Shown: positions 1-9,078, counted from the stretch's first letter. The stretch is 64,000 nt of DNA from Candidatus Bathyarchaeota archaeon (GCA_018396535.1 JAGTQC010000005.1:94523-158522); one strand, 5' to 3'. Translations and numbers: made by a program. Notes: generated by a model from the sequence alone, not told the origin.

Positions 1-981
1 TTATATCAAGGTGAATACCCGCTTAGCAGTGCTTTATCGAGGCCGCTTATAGCATCTAAGTGTGTGGATATAGCTTTAAGAGAGGGGGCGGATGCCATAG
101 CTCATGGATGTACAGGTAAGGGTAATGATCAACTAAGATTTGAGATCACGATAAAGTCTCTAGCACCAGATCTTAAAGTATTAGCACCAGTGAGGGAATG
201 GGGCTTTAATAGAGATTGGGAGGTAGAGTATGCGTTAAAGCATGGCATACCTATAAAACCTAAGAGGGAGAGATATAGCATAGATGTGAATCTATGGGGT
301 AGATCGATAGAGTGCGGTCCACTAGAAGATATATCCTCAGATCCACCTGAGGATGTATTCGAATGGACCAATCCGCCATGGAAGGCTCCAGATAAACCTG
401 AAGAAGTCTCTATAAAATTCGAGGATGGTATACCTAAAGCTATAAACGGAGAGGAGATGGATGGGGTTAAGCTGGTATCCTTCTTGAATAATCTAGCTGG
501 ATTGCATGGTATAGGACGTATAGACCATGTAGAGGATAGGACTACTGGTATAAAGACTCGTGAAGTATATGAAGCCCCCGCAGCTACATGTATACTTAAA
601 GCACATAAGGATCTTGAAAAACTAGTGTTAACTGGACGCGAATTAAGGTTTAAGGAGCAGGTCGATGTGGAGTGGTGTAGCCTTGTATATACTGGTTTAT
701 GGATGGATCCGCTTAGGGAAGCTTTAGATGCCTTCATAGATACGATCGAGAAGAGAGTTTGCGGTGAGATAACTCTCAGAATGTATAAAGGCTCCGTTAC
801 GATTGTATCGAGGAAGTCGGAGTATAGTCTATACGATGTAGATCTAGCAAGCTATAGTAGTAGCAGCCTATTCGATCAGAGGTGGGCTGAAGGATTCATA
901 ACATTATGGGGTCTACCTACAATCCTCGCTAATCGGGTTTCTCGAAAAAAGTTATCTATCAGATATGCTTATGGGGGGTGA
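1..981 (+). CDS. argG: Argininosuccinate synthase, 5'-truncated by the window edge
   Basis: This is the C-terminal part (about 326 codons of a usual 390-410) of argininosuccinate synthase. The enzyme joins citrulline and aspartate with ATP in the penultimate step of arginine synthesis in the cytoplasm. The frame is open from base 1, so the GTG start in the ORF track is internal. Family motifs are visible: SRPLIASK near the edge, then HGCTGKGNDQLRFE (substrate and nucleotide binding), and later a conserved APVREWGF-type segment. lysW follows after 6 bases, then lysZ and lysK. The cluster is therefore a combined arginine/lysine operon of the LysW-carrier type. Identification is secure; the missing N-terminal PP-loop lies outside the window. 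Confidence 0.95.
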   Translation, partial: LYQGEYPLSSALSRPLIASKCVDIALREGADAIAHGCTGKGNDQLRFEITIKSLAPDLKVLAPVREWGFNRDWEVEYALKHGIPIKPKRERYSIDVNLWGRSIECGPLEDISSDPPEDVFEWTNPPWKAPDKPEEVSIKFEDGIPKAINGEEMDGVKLVSFLNNLAGLHGIGRIDHVEDRTTGIKTREVYEAPAATCILKAHKDLEKLVLTGRELRFKEQVDVEWCSLVYTGLWMDPLREALDAFIDTIEKRVCGEITLRMYKGSVTIVSRKSEYSLYDVDLASYSSSSLFDQRWAEGFITLWGLPTILANRVSRKKLSIRYAYGG

Positions 982-987
982 GTAGGT

Positions 988-1161
988 ATGCAGATTAAAT
1001 GTCCTGAATGTGATGGTGATATACCGGTACCCGAAGATGTGGTTCCAGGAGAAATAGTTCCATGCCCAGATTGCGGATCTGAGTTTGAAGTGTATCTAGG
1101 TAGTGATGGAAGTATAGAGCTGAAACCTGTAGAGATAGAGGGTGAGGATTGGGGAGAATAA
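988..1161 (+). CDS. lysW: LysW amino-group carrier protein
   Basis: This 57-residue acidic protein is too short for the ORF track. It has two zinc-binding pairs, CPEC (residues 5-8) and CPDC (26-29), and ends in the LysW signature EDWGE. In this family the C-terminal glutamate gamma-carboxyl is ligated to the alpha-amino group of alpha-aminoadipate or glutamate, protecting and carrying the intermediate through lysine or arginine synthesis. The ATG start sits 6 bases after the argG stop. lysZ follows 21 bases downstream, so the gene is in the operon. Length, cysteine spacing and C-terminus all match, so confidence is high. Confidence 0.96.
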   Translation: MQIKCPECDGDIPVPEDVVPGEIVPCPDCGSEFEVYLGSDGSIELKPVEIEGEDWGE

Positions 1162-1182
1162 AGTCTAGGGAGTAGGAAAGGT

Positions 1183-1992
1183 TTGAGGATCGTATTGAAG
1201 ATAGGTGGAAGCCTATTAGCCGAAGGGGTTGAAGAAACAGAGCTAGCCTCAGATATAGAGAGGATAGCTTCAGAGCATAGCTTAGTTATAGTTCATGGAG
1301 GAGGAAGGGATGTAACTCATGTATGTGAGCGTATGGGTAAGAAGCCTATCTTCGTAACATCACCTGAAGGATTTAGGAGTAGATACACGGATCTAGAAAC
1401 TCTAGAGATATACGTTATGGTTATGGCTGGGAAGGTTAACAAAGAGCTTGTAGCATACCTTAGGAGCAGAGGATTGAATGCTATAGGTCTTTCAGGAGTG
1501 GATGGAGGGATATTGAAGGCTGAGAGGAAGAAGAAGCTTATCATAATCGATGAGAGAGGTCGTAAAAGAGTTATAGAAGGTGGGTATACTGGGAGGATAG
1601 TATCCGTCGATACTCGTATACTAGAGTATCTATTGAATCTAGGCTACATACCTGTAATCGCACCTATAGCTTTAGGGACTGAGGGCGAAATGCTCAACGT
1701 TGACGGAGATAGAGCTGCAGCTTATATCGCTGGCGCTATGAAAGCGGATAGGCTTATCCTAACGACGGATGTGGATGCTGTATACGTTAAAGGTAAGCCT
1801 ATCAGTAAGTTGAGTCTAGATGAAGCTAAGGCTGCGCTTAAGGATATAGGGCCGGGTATGATAACTAAGATCTACGCATCTATAGAAGCATTAGCGATGG
1901 GTGTAGGGAGAGTACATATATGCTCTGGTAAAGGCGATTCCCCACTCCTCAAAGCTTTAGAAGGATTAACAGGGACTGTTCTAGAACGGTAG
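1183..1992 (+). CDS. lysZ: [LysW]-aminoadipate/[LysW]-glutamate kinase
   Basis: A 269-residue amino-acid kinase of the ArgB/LysZ family. It phosphorylates the side-chain carboxyl of aminoadipate (lysine route) or glutamate (arginine route) while the substrate is attached to LysW. The N-terminal KIGGSLL (about residue 6) and the HGGGRDV loop (about 38) are the kinase nucleotide and substrate loops. A later LTTDVDAVY segment and a GPGMITKIYAS segment match the C-terminal ATP site. The start is TTG with a purine-rich GGAAAGG just upstream. Position between lysW and lysK supports LysZ over a free N-acetylglutamate kinase. Whether it serves lysine, arginine or both cannot be read from sequence. 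Confidence 0.93.
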   Translation: MRIVLKIGGSLLAEGVEETELASDIERIASEHSLVIVHGGGRDVTHVCERMGKKPIFVTSPEGFRSRYTDLETLEIYVMVMAGKVNKELVAYLRSRGLNAIGLSGVDGGILKAERKKKLIIIDERGRKRVIEGGYTGRIVSVDTRILEYLLNLGYIPVIAPIALGTEGEMLNVDGDRAAAYIAGAMKADRLILTTDVDAVYVKGKPISKLSLDEAKAALKDIGPGMITKIYASIEALAMGVGRVHICSGKGDSPLLKALEGLTGTVLER

Positions 1993-2021
1993 ATTACCTA
2001 GGCTTGGAGGATGTAGATGCT

Positions 2022-3155
2022 ATGGGAGACTATACTCGTAGGGAAGCTGTGGATCTCCTCTCCCGCATGATAAGCATATATTCACCCACTGGTTATGAAA
2101 GCGAGCTAGCTAATTTCATCCATAGCGTATTAACAAGTTACGGAGTGAATGCTAAGATCGACTCCATCGGTAACGTAGTATCTACCATAGGATGCGGTGA
2201 TCCTAGAATACTCTTATGCGGCCATATGGATACTATACCAGGCTATATACCTATCAGGACTAGGGGTACACGTATATATGGTAGAGGAGCTGTCGATGCT
2301 AAGGGGCCTCTAGCATCCATGATATCCTCCTTCATAATAGCATCCAGGTATAGCTTCAGCGGTACGATCATACTTGCATGCGTAGTAGATGAGGAAGGAG
2401 AGAGTAAAGGTATATCTAGGATTATAGATGATGGTATCTATGCAGATTACGCTATATTCGGCGAACCTAGCGGATCCTCCAGTATCACTATCGGTTACAA
2501 AGGTAGTATGCATGTAAAATTAACGGCTAAAAGCGTTGGTGGACATGCATCGGCTCCGTGGCTATACGATAACCCTCTAGAACTCATATTCGAAGCATAC
2601 AAGTCTATAAAGGAGAGGATCGAGGGTTTATCTATCTCTGATGATAGATTCTATAGGTATAGCGTGTCTTTAACGATGGTTAAGGGTGGTGTAGCAGCGA
2701 ACGTTATACCATCAGATTCAGAAGCCTACCTCGATGTAAGGCTTCCCCCAGGGGCTACTCCTCAATCCATCTTAGAGATCGTAAAGCAGGAAGCTCTAAA
2801 TACTGCTAGCAAATATAGGAGGAGTAGGCTAAAGGTGGAGGTATCAGATTTAACCCCTCCATACGAAGGAGAAGCCGATTCTACACTAGTGGAAGCCTTT
2901 CGTAAAGCTGTGAAATCCGAGCTAGGTGTTGAACCTAGGCTTATCAAGAAGAGTGGGACGAGCGATATGAATATATACGCTAATAGAACTGGAGCCATAT
3001 CTGTAGCGTACGGGCCTGGTAATCCTAGATTATCGCATAGGAATATCGAATGGATAGAGGTGGAGGATTACATACATTCGATAAGGATATTGCTTAGAGC
3101 TTTATCATATATAATGGGTATAGGTGTAGGTGATGTAGGAGATATTTTAACCTAA
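2022..3155 (+). CDS. lysK: [LysW]-lysine/[LysW]-ornithine hydrolase
   Basis: An M20-family metallohydrolase of about 377 residues, related to ArgE/DapE. It releases lysine or ornithine from LysW. Metal ligands are visible in order: CGHMDT (H, D), VDAKGPLASM (bridging D), VVDEEGE (catalytic and metal E), GEPSG, GTSDMN, and a C-terminal SHRN histidine. The ORF track begins at a TTG (2004). I prefer the ATG at 2022 because GGAGG lies about 11 bases before it and would be inside the longer version. The 3' end overlaps the convergent orc1/cdc6 by 4 bases. The LysW cluster context selects LysK over other M20 peptidases. Confidence 0.92.
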   Translation: MGDYTRREAVDLLSRMISIYSPTGYESELANFIHSVLTSYGVNAKIDSIGNVVSTIGCGDPRILLCGHMDTIPGYIPIRTRGTRIYGRGAVDAKGPLASMISSFIIASRYSFSGTIILACVVDEEGESKGISRIIDDGIYADYAIFGEPSGSSSITIGYKGSMHVKLTAKSVGGHASAPWLYDNPLELIFEAYKSIKERIEGLSISDDRFYRYSVSLTMVKGGVAANVIPSDSEAYLDVRLPPGATPQSILEIVKQEALNTASKYRRSRLKVEVSDLTPPYEGEADSTLVEAFRKAVKSELGVEPRLIKKSGTSDMNIYANRTGAISVAYGPGNPRLSHRNIEWIEVEDYIHSIRILLRALSYIMGIGVGDVGDILT

Positions 3156-4378
3156 AACATAGCTTTAAAGTTTCGTCTAGATAATTCATCCTCTATAGAT
3201 CTAGCTATAACCTCAGGTTGTACTGGTAGACCTATAAGCGTAGTCTTACCCCTATAGCCTACGCTAGAAGGCTTCACCTCTATTAATCCAGCGATGGATA
3301 GAGTCTTCATGTAGTTCCAAATCTGAGTATGCTTCTTAGGCTCTACACCGTATTCTTCACATACAACTCTATATGCTTCTTCTACCCTCCCAGTCGGGAA
3401 GTATGCCTCTTCAGGTGAAAACTGGGATATACGTGCTACAGCTAGTAGTAGGAGTAGCTCGTGATCTGCTAGATTCCTTATATTATCCCTGACAGGTATG
3501 ATACTGTATACTACGGATTGCTGGATTGCACGTATATGGATCGGTAGGACGATCCTAGAGCCTACACTATCAGCATACCTTCCAGCTTTAAGTAGGAGTT
3601 CGACAGCCCATCGTATATTACCAGATGATGAGCATATATCCGTTACGAGTCTTAAAGCTTCATCAGATATAGCTCCATATTTGAAAGCTAGATCTGCCCT
3701 ATACTTTACGATATCATATACCTCGCTCCTAGTATAGCTGTGTAGATCTAGAACATAGCCTTGGAGAGTTTCTAGTATAGGTGTACTTAGATTGTTACGT
3801 AGGGCTTCGATATCTCTCACGATGAGAATTAGGTGTACTCTCTGCTTAGATCCCATAGACATCTCGTATAATCTCGAAAGACTGATCAGAAGCTTCACAC
3901 CCTTCGATGTGAGTAGAGCCTCCACCTCATCTAGCGTTAATAGAAGATAGCAGTCGTTATCATCTAAAGCCTTCAATAAGAATGATAGTATCTCTTCGAA
4001 GGAGAAGCCTCTAGACGGTATATCCGGTATGATCCTCGATGCCACCGTAGTTAGGATCGTATGCGGGCTACCTCGAAATTCCTGAGCGTTAATATACACT
4101 GAATTGAGTCTTATACCCTTATCGATACATATCTTCTCGAGATCGCTGCAAAATTTACGTGCTAGCACAGTCTTACCTACACCAGTCGAACCTACGATAG
4201 TAACTTTAGAAGCCATGCTTCCAGGCTCACTTACTAACGAGCGGAATATCCTAGTTAGAATCCTGTATTCATGCTCCCTATGGGGTAGGCGTGGAGGTAT
4301 ATACGATAGATCTAGTGTATGCTCATTCTTGAATACGCTTCCTACTCTAAGACCTTCCCTGAGTATATCCTCGCTCAT
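3152..4378 (-). CDS. orc1/cdc6: Orc1/Cdc6 replication initiator
   Basis: A 408-residue AAA+ initiator that binds origins and loads MCM. Walker A is GSTGVGKT (residues 63-70). Walker B is LLLTLDEVEAL (about 145-155), followed by a sensor region. The last 100 residues have the winged-helix character of Cdc6 (for example an ARISQFSPEEAYFPTG helix-turn-helix region). Length is normal for the family. The stop overlaps that of lysK in the convergent orientation. rfcL and rfcS lie 1.2-3.4 kb downstream on the same strand, so this is a replication neighbourhood. The upstream intergenic stretch is AT-rich and could be an origin, described separately. The genome may encode other Orc1/Cdc6 paralogues outside this window. 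Confidence 0.93.
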   Translation of the reverse strand: MSEDILREGLRVGSVFKNEHTLDLSYIPPRLPHREHEYRILTRIFRSLVSEPGSMASKVTIVGSTGVGKTVLARKFCSDLEKICIDKGIRLNSVYINAQEFRGSPHTILTTVASRIIPDIPSRGFSFEEILSFLLKALDDNDCYLLLTLDEVEALLTSKGVKLLISLSRLYEMSMGSKQRVHLILIVRDIEALRNNLSTPILETLQGYVLDLHSYTRSEVYDIVKYRADLAFKYGAISDEALRLVTDICSSSGNIRWAVELLLKAGRYADSVGSRIVLPIHIRAIQQSVVYSIIPVRDNIRNLADHELLLLLAVARISQFSPEEAYFPTGRVEEAYRVVCEEYGVEPKKHTQIWNYMKTLSIAGLIEVKPSSVGYRGKTTLIGLPVQPEVIARSIEDELSRRNFKAMF

Positions 4379-4535
4379 AGATCATCGCTATATCTCGTAG
4401 TCGAAGCCTTTAAGCATAATAGGGCTAGATCGATGTAAAGTATATATTGCTAATCAAACTATTTTTTAATTTCTAAAGCTAAACGTTAACGCTTATAAAT
4501 CGATTTAAAATAGGATCGTATAGGTGTAACGGTTC
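4379..4535. promoter_or_regulatory. AT-rich intergenic region upstream of orc1/cdc6, candidate origin
   Basis: This 157-base gap separates the divergent orc1/cdc6 and YbjQ-like genes. It contains an AT-rich core around 4438-4515 with TATATAT, a run of T (CTATTTTTTAAT) and TTTAAAATA. Archaeal origins often lie beside orc1/cdc6 genes and contain an AT-rich unwinding element. I saw no repeated origin-recognition-box-like sequence, so origin function is inference from position and composition only. Promoters for both divergent genes must also be here. Confidence 0.35.
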
Positions 4536-4874
4536 ATGCAGAGTGATGTAATAACTGTTACAACTCAGTGGATCCCGGGGTACGAGGTTGAAGCAGTTTT
4601 AGGACTTGTATGGGGTATAAGCGTTAGAACTAGGGGTATGCTCGGTAGGTTTATCTCAGGTATAGAAGCGATCGTAGGTGGTAGAGGTTCAGCATACCTA
4701 GAGGAGCTGGATAAAGCTCGTATGGAGGCTCTAGAAGATTTGAAGAGAAGAGCTGCGAGTATGGGTGCTAACGCTGTATTATCGATAGATTTCGAAACTA
4801 CCGAGATACTAGAAGGTTTCATAGTTGTGACAGCTTACGGTACAGCCGTAAGGGTTAGAAGAGTATCGAGCTAG
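4536..4874 (+). CDS. YbjQ/UPF0145 family protein
   Basis: A 112-residue protein matching the YbjQ (UPF0145) family of putative heavy-metal-binding pentameric proteins. Recognisable features are an opening TVTTQWIPGYEVEAVLG strand pair, then GISVRTRGMLGRF, the helix with ARMEALEDLKRRA, GANAVLSIDFE, and a closing TAYGTAVRV strand. Length is typical. It is transcribed away from orc1/cdc6 and converges on the mfnB homologue with a 3-base gap. The biochemical role of the family is not established. Identification is by motif layout. Confidence 0.85.
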   Translation: MQSDVITVTTQWIPGYEVEAVLGLVWGISVRTRGMLGRFISGIEAIVGGRGSAYLEELDKARMEALEDLKRRAASMGANAVLSIDFETTEILEGFIVVTAYGTAVRVRRVSS

Positions 4875-4877
4875 TCT

Positions 4878-5600
4878 TCACATACTATTAAACCGTCTAA
4901 CCTTCTCTACGAGTATCGAGAGTTTAGTCTCATCTAGACGGCTCTTAACCCAATCGCCTACACTACATACAGCTCTACGTACTCCTACCACATCGAAGCC
5001 TAGCTTAAACACCCTATCTATATCATCTAGCTTCAACCCGCCTGCTAATGCTTTAATCAACCCTCTAGATGAAGCTTTATCAGCGAATGAGGTAAGATAA
5101 CTCGTATCCAAGTAGTCGAATACATTATTCCCACCCTTAGTCTTCACATCTATCATCACCCCGTCAGCACCGGCATCCGCTGCGATATCAACTATCTTCA
5201 TAGGCTCTAATGATCTTATCCTAGCGTAATCCGCATAGCCTACTAGAACTATCCTAGTATCAGAGGAAACCTCCCTCACAGCTATACATATCTCCCTAGC
5301 AAGTTTCAACCCATCTCTAACCCTCGATACACCGTATAAGCCTGCCTTAACATAATTTATACCTATAGTAGCCGCGCCACGGGCAGCTAACGAAGCCGTA
5401 CCGGGTAGATTAGGTAGATCACCTATAGTAGCACTAACCTCTATACCTCTAGGTACTATCATCCTAATATCCCTTATCACTCTAGGTATACTCGCACCTA
5501 GAGCCCCCTCCCTAGGATTCTTAACATCGATTATATCGACGCTATACCTGGAAGCGATCTTAGCCTCACGTCGATCTACTACGCTTACGAGGAGCTTCAA
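4878..5600 (-). CDS. mfnB: MfnB-like (5-formylfuran-3-yl)methyl phosphate synthase (UPF0264)
   Basis: A 240-residue TIM-barrel protein of the MfnB/UPF0264 family. In methanogens the enzyme converts two glyceraldehyde-3-phosphate molecules to 4-(hydroxymethyl)-2-furancarboxaldehyde phosphate, the first step of methanofuran synthesis. The family's functional residues are at the expected positions: D25 and K27 in DIIDVKNP, K85 in YVKAGLYG, and K155 in DVKTKGG. EGALGA and ALAGGL are further family motifs. The TTG start lies inside the 3' end of rfcL (35-base overlap) with GGGGTGG before it, so the two are probably co-transcribed and coupled. No other methanofuran gene is in the window, so the product's use in this organism is unknown. 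Confidence 0.85.
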   Translation of the reverse strand: MKLLVSVVDRREAKIASRYSVDIIDVKNPREGALGASIPRVIRDIRMIVPRGIEVSATIGDLPNLPGTASLAARGAATIGINYVKAGLYGVSRVRDGLKLAREICIAVREVSSDTRIVLVGYADYARIRSLEPMKIVDIAADAGADGVMIDVKTKGGNNVFDYLDTSYLTSFADKASSRGLIKALAGGLKLDDIDRVFKLGFDVVGVRRAVCSVGDWVKSRLDETKLSILVEKVRRFNSM

Positions 5601-6837
5601 TAGACGCCACCCCAGCCTTCCCTAATAGAAACTCTATCTCAGAGCTCGTTAGATCGTAGCTCTTCAAGAGTTTTACACCGTAATCTGGGTTACTCCTTAG
5701 GATGAATAATATGTATGGTATGATATCGGATAAAGCAGTCCTTCTAGATGTTAGGCATCTAGAAGCTATTTTAGAAGCTATAGAGTTCATAACCTCCCGT
5801 TCACTCTTGATCGATGATAAGAACTTTATCCTTTCAGGGAAATGGAATGGGGTCCACTTCGATTTAGTAGCCTCCTTAGCGACAGCCACCCCGCCGGTCA
5901 TAAGCTCTGTAACGAAGGATAGTAGCTCCCATCTCTGAAGAAGCTTAACCCTAGATCTAAATAGATCTGCTTTAGCTAGATTCTCCATAGCTATAGCTAA
6001 ATCCCTAGGATCTGTAAGCTGCGAGGGTGTATTCTCGTATATCCATTCAAACATCATATCTGGATCTACATCTATAAGCGATAATGCTCTTCTAGCAGTA
6101 GCTACAGTCTTAGCGTTAAATATCATAGATAATACATCGAATATCGGTTCTATACGATTCCTATATGGAAGCCATTTAACATCATCTATCGTTATCCTCC
6201 TCCTACCCTGGCTTACAGTTTGCAGATCGTTTATAGCAGATCTTAGATCACCCTCAGATCTTTTCGCTATGAATTCTAAAGCCTCCTTATCTACCTCTAT
6301 ACCCTCCCTCAAACATATCTCTCTAAGCTTCTTCACAACCTCCCACTGTTTAAGCCTCTTAAATTCTAGCATAAGGCATACCGATCTTAGGGGTGCAAGC
6401 TTAGGATCCCATGCATCGTTAGCTGTTAGAACTATAGGTTGACGAGTCTTCTCTAAAACCTCTACTATAGCCTTCACTCCCCCCTTATCCTCCTCACTCA
6501 TACCATCAACCTCATCTAACAATATGATACGTCTACTCATAGAACCCATAAGAGTACCCTGGGATGCTGCTACACCTACGATACGCTTTATTATAGACTC
6601 ACCCCTCTGATCGCTTGCATTCAATTCGACGAGATCGTATCCATATGTTCTAGCAGCAGCTTCTACTAGACTTGTTTTACCCACACCTGCTGGACCGTAT
6701 AGTAGAGTTGCCTTATACGTCGGCTTACCCTTAACCCAACTCTCCAGCCACTCGATAAACTTCTTCTTAGACTCTTCGTTACCTACAACCTCCTCTATCC
6801 TCTTCGGACGATACTTTATTATCCAAGGTATACTCAA
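5566..6837 (-). CDS. rfcL: Replication factor C large subunit
   Basis: A 423-residue clamp-loader large subunit, which with RfcS opens and loads PCNA. It opens with the clamp-loader box WIIKYRPKRIEEVVGN. Walker A is GPAGVGKTS (about 48-56) and Walker B is RIILLDEVDGM (about 104-113). Sensor 1 lies around LTANDAWDP. The C-terminal collar region is present, and the protein ends in a basic RKRSRST tail that resembles the PCNA-interacting extensions of archaeal RfcL but has no clear PIP box. The TTG start overlaps the rfcS stop by 4 bases (TTGA), indicating coupling. The 3' end overlaps the mfnB homologue. Confidence 0.95.
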   Translation of the reverse strand: MSIPWIIKYRPKRIEEVVGNEESKKKFIEWLESWVKGKPTYKATLLYGPAGVGKTSLVEAAARTYGYDLVELNASDQRGESIIKRIVGVAASQGTLMGSMSRRIILLDEVDGMSEEDKGGVKAIVEVLEKTRQPIVLTANDAWDPKLAPLRSVCLMLEFKRLKQWEVVKKLREICLREGIEVDKEALEFIAKRSEGDLRSAINDLQTVSQGRRRITIDDVKWLPYRNRIEPIFDVLSMIFNAKTVATARRALSLIDVDPDMMFEWIYENTPSQLTDPRDLAIAMENLAKADLFRSRVKLLQRWELLSFVTELMTGGVAVAKEATKSKWTPFHFPERIKFLSSIKSEREVMNSIASKIASRCLTSRRTALSDIIPYILFILRSNPDYGVKLLKSYDLTSSEIEFLLGKAGVASIEAPRKRSRST

Positions 6838-7811
6838 CCCGAACCCCTACCTACTAACGCTAACCTTGCTAGGAATGCTGATATCTGAACCTCTTCATCA
6901 GCTCCTTGAGCTATCCTAAAATCTATCTCACCTAGATAGTTTATAAGATCCACCTTCTGCTTCTCGCTTATACTAAGCTCGTATACGCTGGAGTGCATCC
7001 TCTTAACTATATCGCTACCCGCATACCCCCTCTGGTATAGAAGCATCCTGAGGAGCATTCTACTCTTAGTGAAATCCCCTTTAAGCGCATACTCCATCAT
7101 CTCGGCAACCTCCCTAGGATGCACCCATCCTACTACATCGTACACTACATCCGCTACTATAGGTTTACCTAAAGATGCAGAAGCTTGAAGAATATTAACA
7201 GCTTTCCTAAGATCACCCTCAGCCACCTCATATATAGCTTTCGCCCCATCCTCGGTGAGTTGAACCCTTTCAGCATTGCATATACGCTTAAGATACGCAT
7301 AGGTATCCTCGAAGGAGAGGGGTGTAAACCTGAATATAGCAGTCCTAGATTGTATAGGCTCTATTATCCTATTACTATAGTTGCAGCTCAGTATGAAGCG
7401 GCATGTATCGGTATACCTCTCCATAGTCCTCCTTAAAGCTTGCTGAGCATCAGCTGTAAGATTATCAGCTTCATCCAATACGAGTATCTTAAAAGGTACC
7501 TCTGTAAGCGTAGCTGATCTAGCAAAATTCTTAACTGTAGTCCTTATAACATCTATACCACGCTCATCTGAAGCGTTAAGCTCTAAGAAGTTCTCACGGT
7601 AATTCTCACCGAAAAGGTCGTGTGCCAAGCAGTGTGCAGCCGTCGTTTTACCAGTACCAGGTGGACCTGCAAAGAGACAGTGAGGCATAGTCTTCGTTTC
7701 CACAAACTTTTTAAGTCTCTCAACTATCTCCTTCTGGTTAACCATCTCATCGAGCGTCCTAGGCCTATACTTTTCAGCCCATAGCTCATACTCCTTAGCG
7801 TAGAGGCTCAT
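6834..7811 (-). CDS. rfcS: Replication factor C small subunit
   Basis: A clamp-loader small subunit of 325 residues from the ATG at 7811 (MSLYAKEYELWAEKYRP). The ORF track adds 24 hydrophobic and poorly family-like residues upstream that I exclude. Motifs are the RFC box YRPRTLDEMVNQ, Walker A GPPGTGKTT, Walker B ILVLDEADNLT and sensor-1 SCNYSNRII. The usual arginine-finger SRC reads SRT (QSRTAIF), with the arginine conserved. The C-terminal collar domain is present. It is the first gene of an rfcS-rfcL-mfnB set with 4-base and 35-base overlaps. Identification is secure. Confidence 0.95.
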   Translation of the reverse strand: MSLYAKEYELWAEKYRPRTLDEMVNQKEIVERLKKFVETKTMPHCLFAGPPGTGKTTAAHCLAHDLFGENYRENFLELNASDERGIDVIRTTVKNFARSATLTEVPFKILVLDEADNLTADAQQALRRTMERYTDTCRFILSCNYSNRIIEPIQSRTAIFRFTPLSFEDTYAYLKRICNAERVQLTEDGAKAIYEVAEGDLRKAVNILQASASLGKPIVADVVYDVVGWVHPREVAEMMEYALKGDFTKSRMLLRMLLYQRGYAGSDIVKRMHSSVYELSISEKQKVDLINYLGEIDFRIAQGADEEVQISAFLARLALVGRGSG

Positions 7812-7935
7812 AACCCGATTAAACAGATGAACGTTTAGAACGATATAAACTATTAACCGCCATGAAGTAAAAAACCGGTACAACCATACAATGTTTATTC
7901 GCGTATAGGTTTAAACTAGGCTAGTATACATGGAT

Positions 7936-9078
7936 CTACAGATTTTTCAAGAATGCTGTACTTATATATCCTCTTTTATGGAGGATAAAGATCGTAGCTA
8001 ACGATAGAGCAGCTGCGGTTATCGTGATAACAATTATCGATGGAAGATTATACTCGGATACCGTTACTCTAATCCTTTCCGTCTCATAGGTTAAGCCTTG
8101 AGATGAGTATCGAGCCCATATATACGCTACTCCTGTTCTAGTAGGTTTAAATCTATAGGAGAAGCTTCCATCTTCTTTAACAGTGATATCAGCTATAGGC
8201 TCCCCATTCACTATCAAAGTAACATTCTCCCCGCTTAATCCTACGTTATGGATGCGGAGGATTCCCTTCAATCCAACCTCACCCCCGATAGCTACATCCT
8301 GGCTATCCGCTTCTAGCTTAAACTCCGGTTTACCCCATAGAATCTCTATCGAATATACGCTAGGCGGATAGTATATATAAGACCAGTATTCATCCATATG
8401 CTTCGATACTATAGGTTTCAGATACATACTACCATTTAATAGGCATACGAATATACCATCCGCAAGATCGCGTGGTATAGATATATTAGATGCTTCGCTA
8501 CACCTCCCCCCTCCCCTAATCGTTAATAATATGGAATCGGATCTTATTATCGGATCCGATATCAGCGTGGAGTTTGTATATATCTTCAAAACATAGAGGC
8601 AACCTCTATCCCTATACCTATACTCATAATACGTTAAATCTGATATACCGAACGGATTCTTAACTATATGTAGCTCTACCCTATCTATAGACTCTAAGTT
8701 TCTAAACGTCCAGACAATTCTATGTCTTCCATCTACTCTTATAGGTTTACTCATTCCATCAGATGCATCCGGCACCGCTAGCTCTACCATCATCGTATAA
8801 TTCGAGGAGCCTTCTAGAGTTAATGTCATCCCATCCATAGGCGTTATGTACGAATAAACTGAAAGAATCCTTAGCAGATTATATGGATCTAAATCCATAA
8901 GCCTAACTCCTGAAACATACATACTCAAATAGCCTTCTTCTAGCTTAAAATCAACTTCTAAACTCCTAATAGATATCTTCGTAGGATACCCTAGGATATC
9001 TGTTAAGATACCATAATGCCGTGTACTACCGCGTATCCATGATGTAAGCCATAAAATCTCTGTTATACATCTATCCAT
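7936..9078 (-). CDS. Membrane-anchored surface protein with Ig-like domain, hypothetical
   Basis: A 380-residue protein of unknown function. The body is beta-rich. Residues of roughly 250-340 look like an Ig-like/CARDB-type repeat (VGLKGILRIHNVGLSGENVT, then DGSFSYRFKPTRTGVAYIWARY). A single hydrophobic helix (about residues 345-367, IIVITITAAALSLATIF) precedes a short basic tail, the layout of a C-terminally anchored extracellular protein. It has no signal peptide of its own. It overlaps the upstream gene by 16 bases, and that gene has a signal peptide but no anchor. The two may be one surface protein split by a frameshift, or two translationally coupled proteins. Confidence 0.6.
   Translation of the reverse strand: MDRCITEILWLTSWIRGSTRHYGILTDILGYPTKISIRSLEVDFKLEEGYLSMYVSGVRLMDLDPYNLLRILSVYSYITPMDGMTLTLEGSSNYTMMVELAVPDASDGMSKPIRVDGRHRIVWTFRNLESIDRVELHIVKNPFGISDLTYYEYRYRDRGCLYVLKIYTNSTLISDPIIRSDSILLTIRGGGRCSEASNISIPRDLADGIFVCLLNGSMYLKPIVSKHMDEYWSYIYYPPSVYSIEILWGKPEFKLEADSQDVAIGGEVGLKGILRIHNVGLSGENVTLIVNGEPIADITVKEDGSFSYRFKPTRTGVAYIWARYSSQGLTYETERIRVTVSEYNLPSIIVITITAAALSLATIFILHKRGYISTAFLKNL

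Noticed and set aside
4438-4515. Firm assignment of a replication origin
   Set aside because: AT-richness and position are suggestive, but no repeated origin-recognition motif was visible, so it is kept only as a candidate.
7812-7883. 24-residue extension of rfcS in the ORF track
   Set aside because: RFC small subunits start close to the YRP box, and the extra residues are hydrophobic and not family-like.
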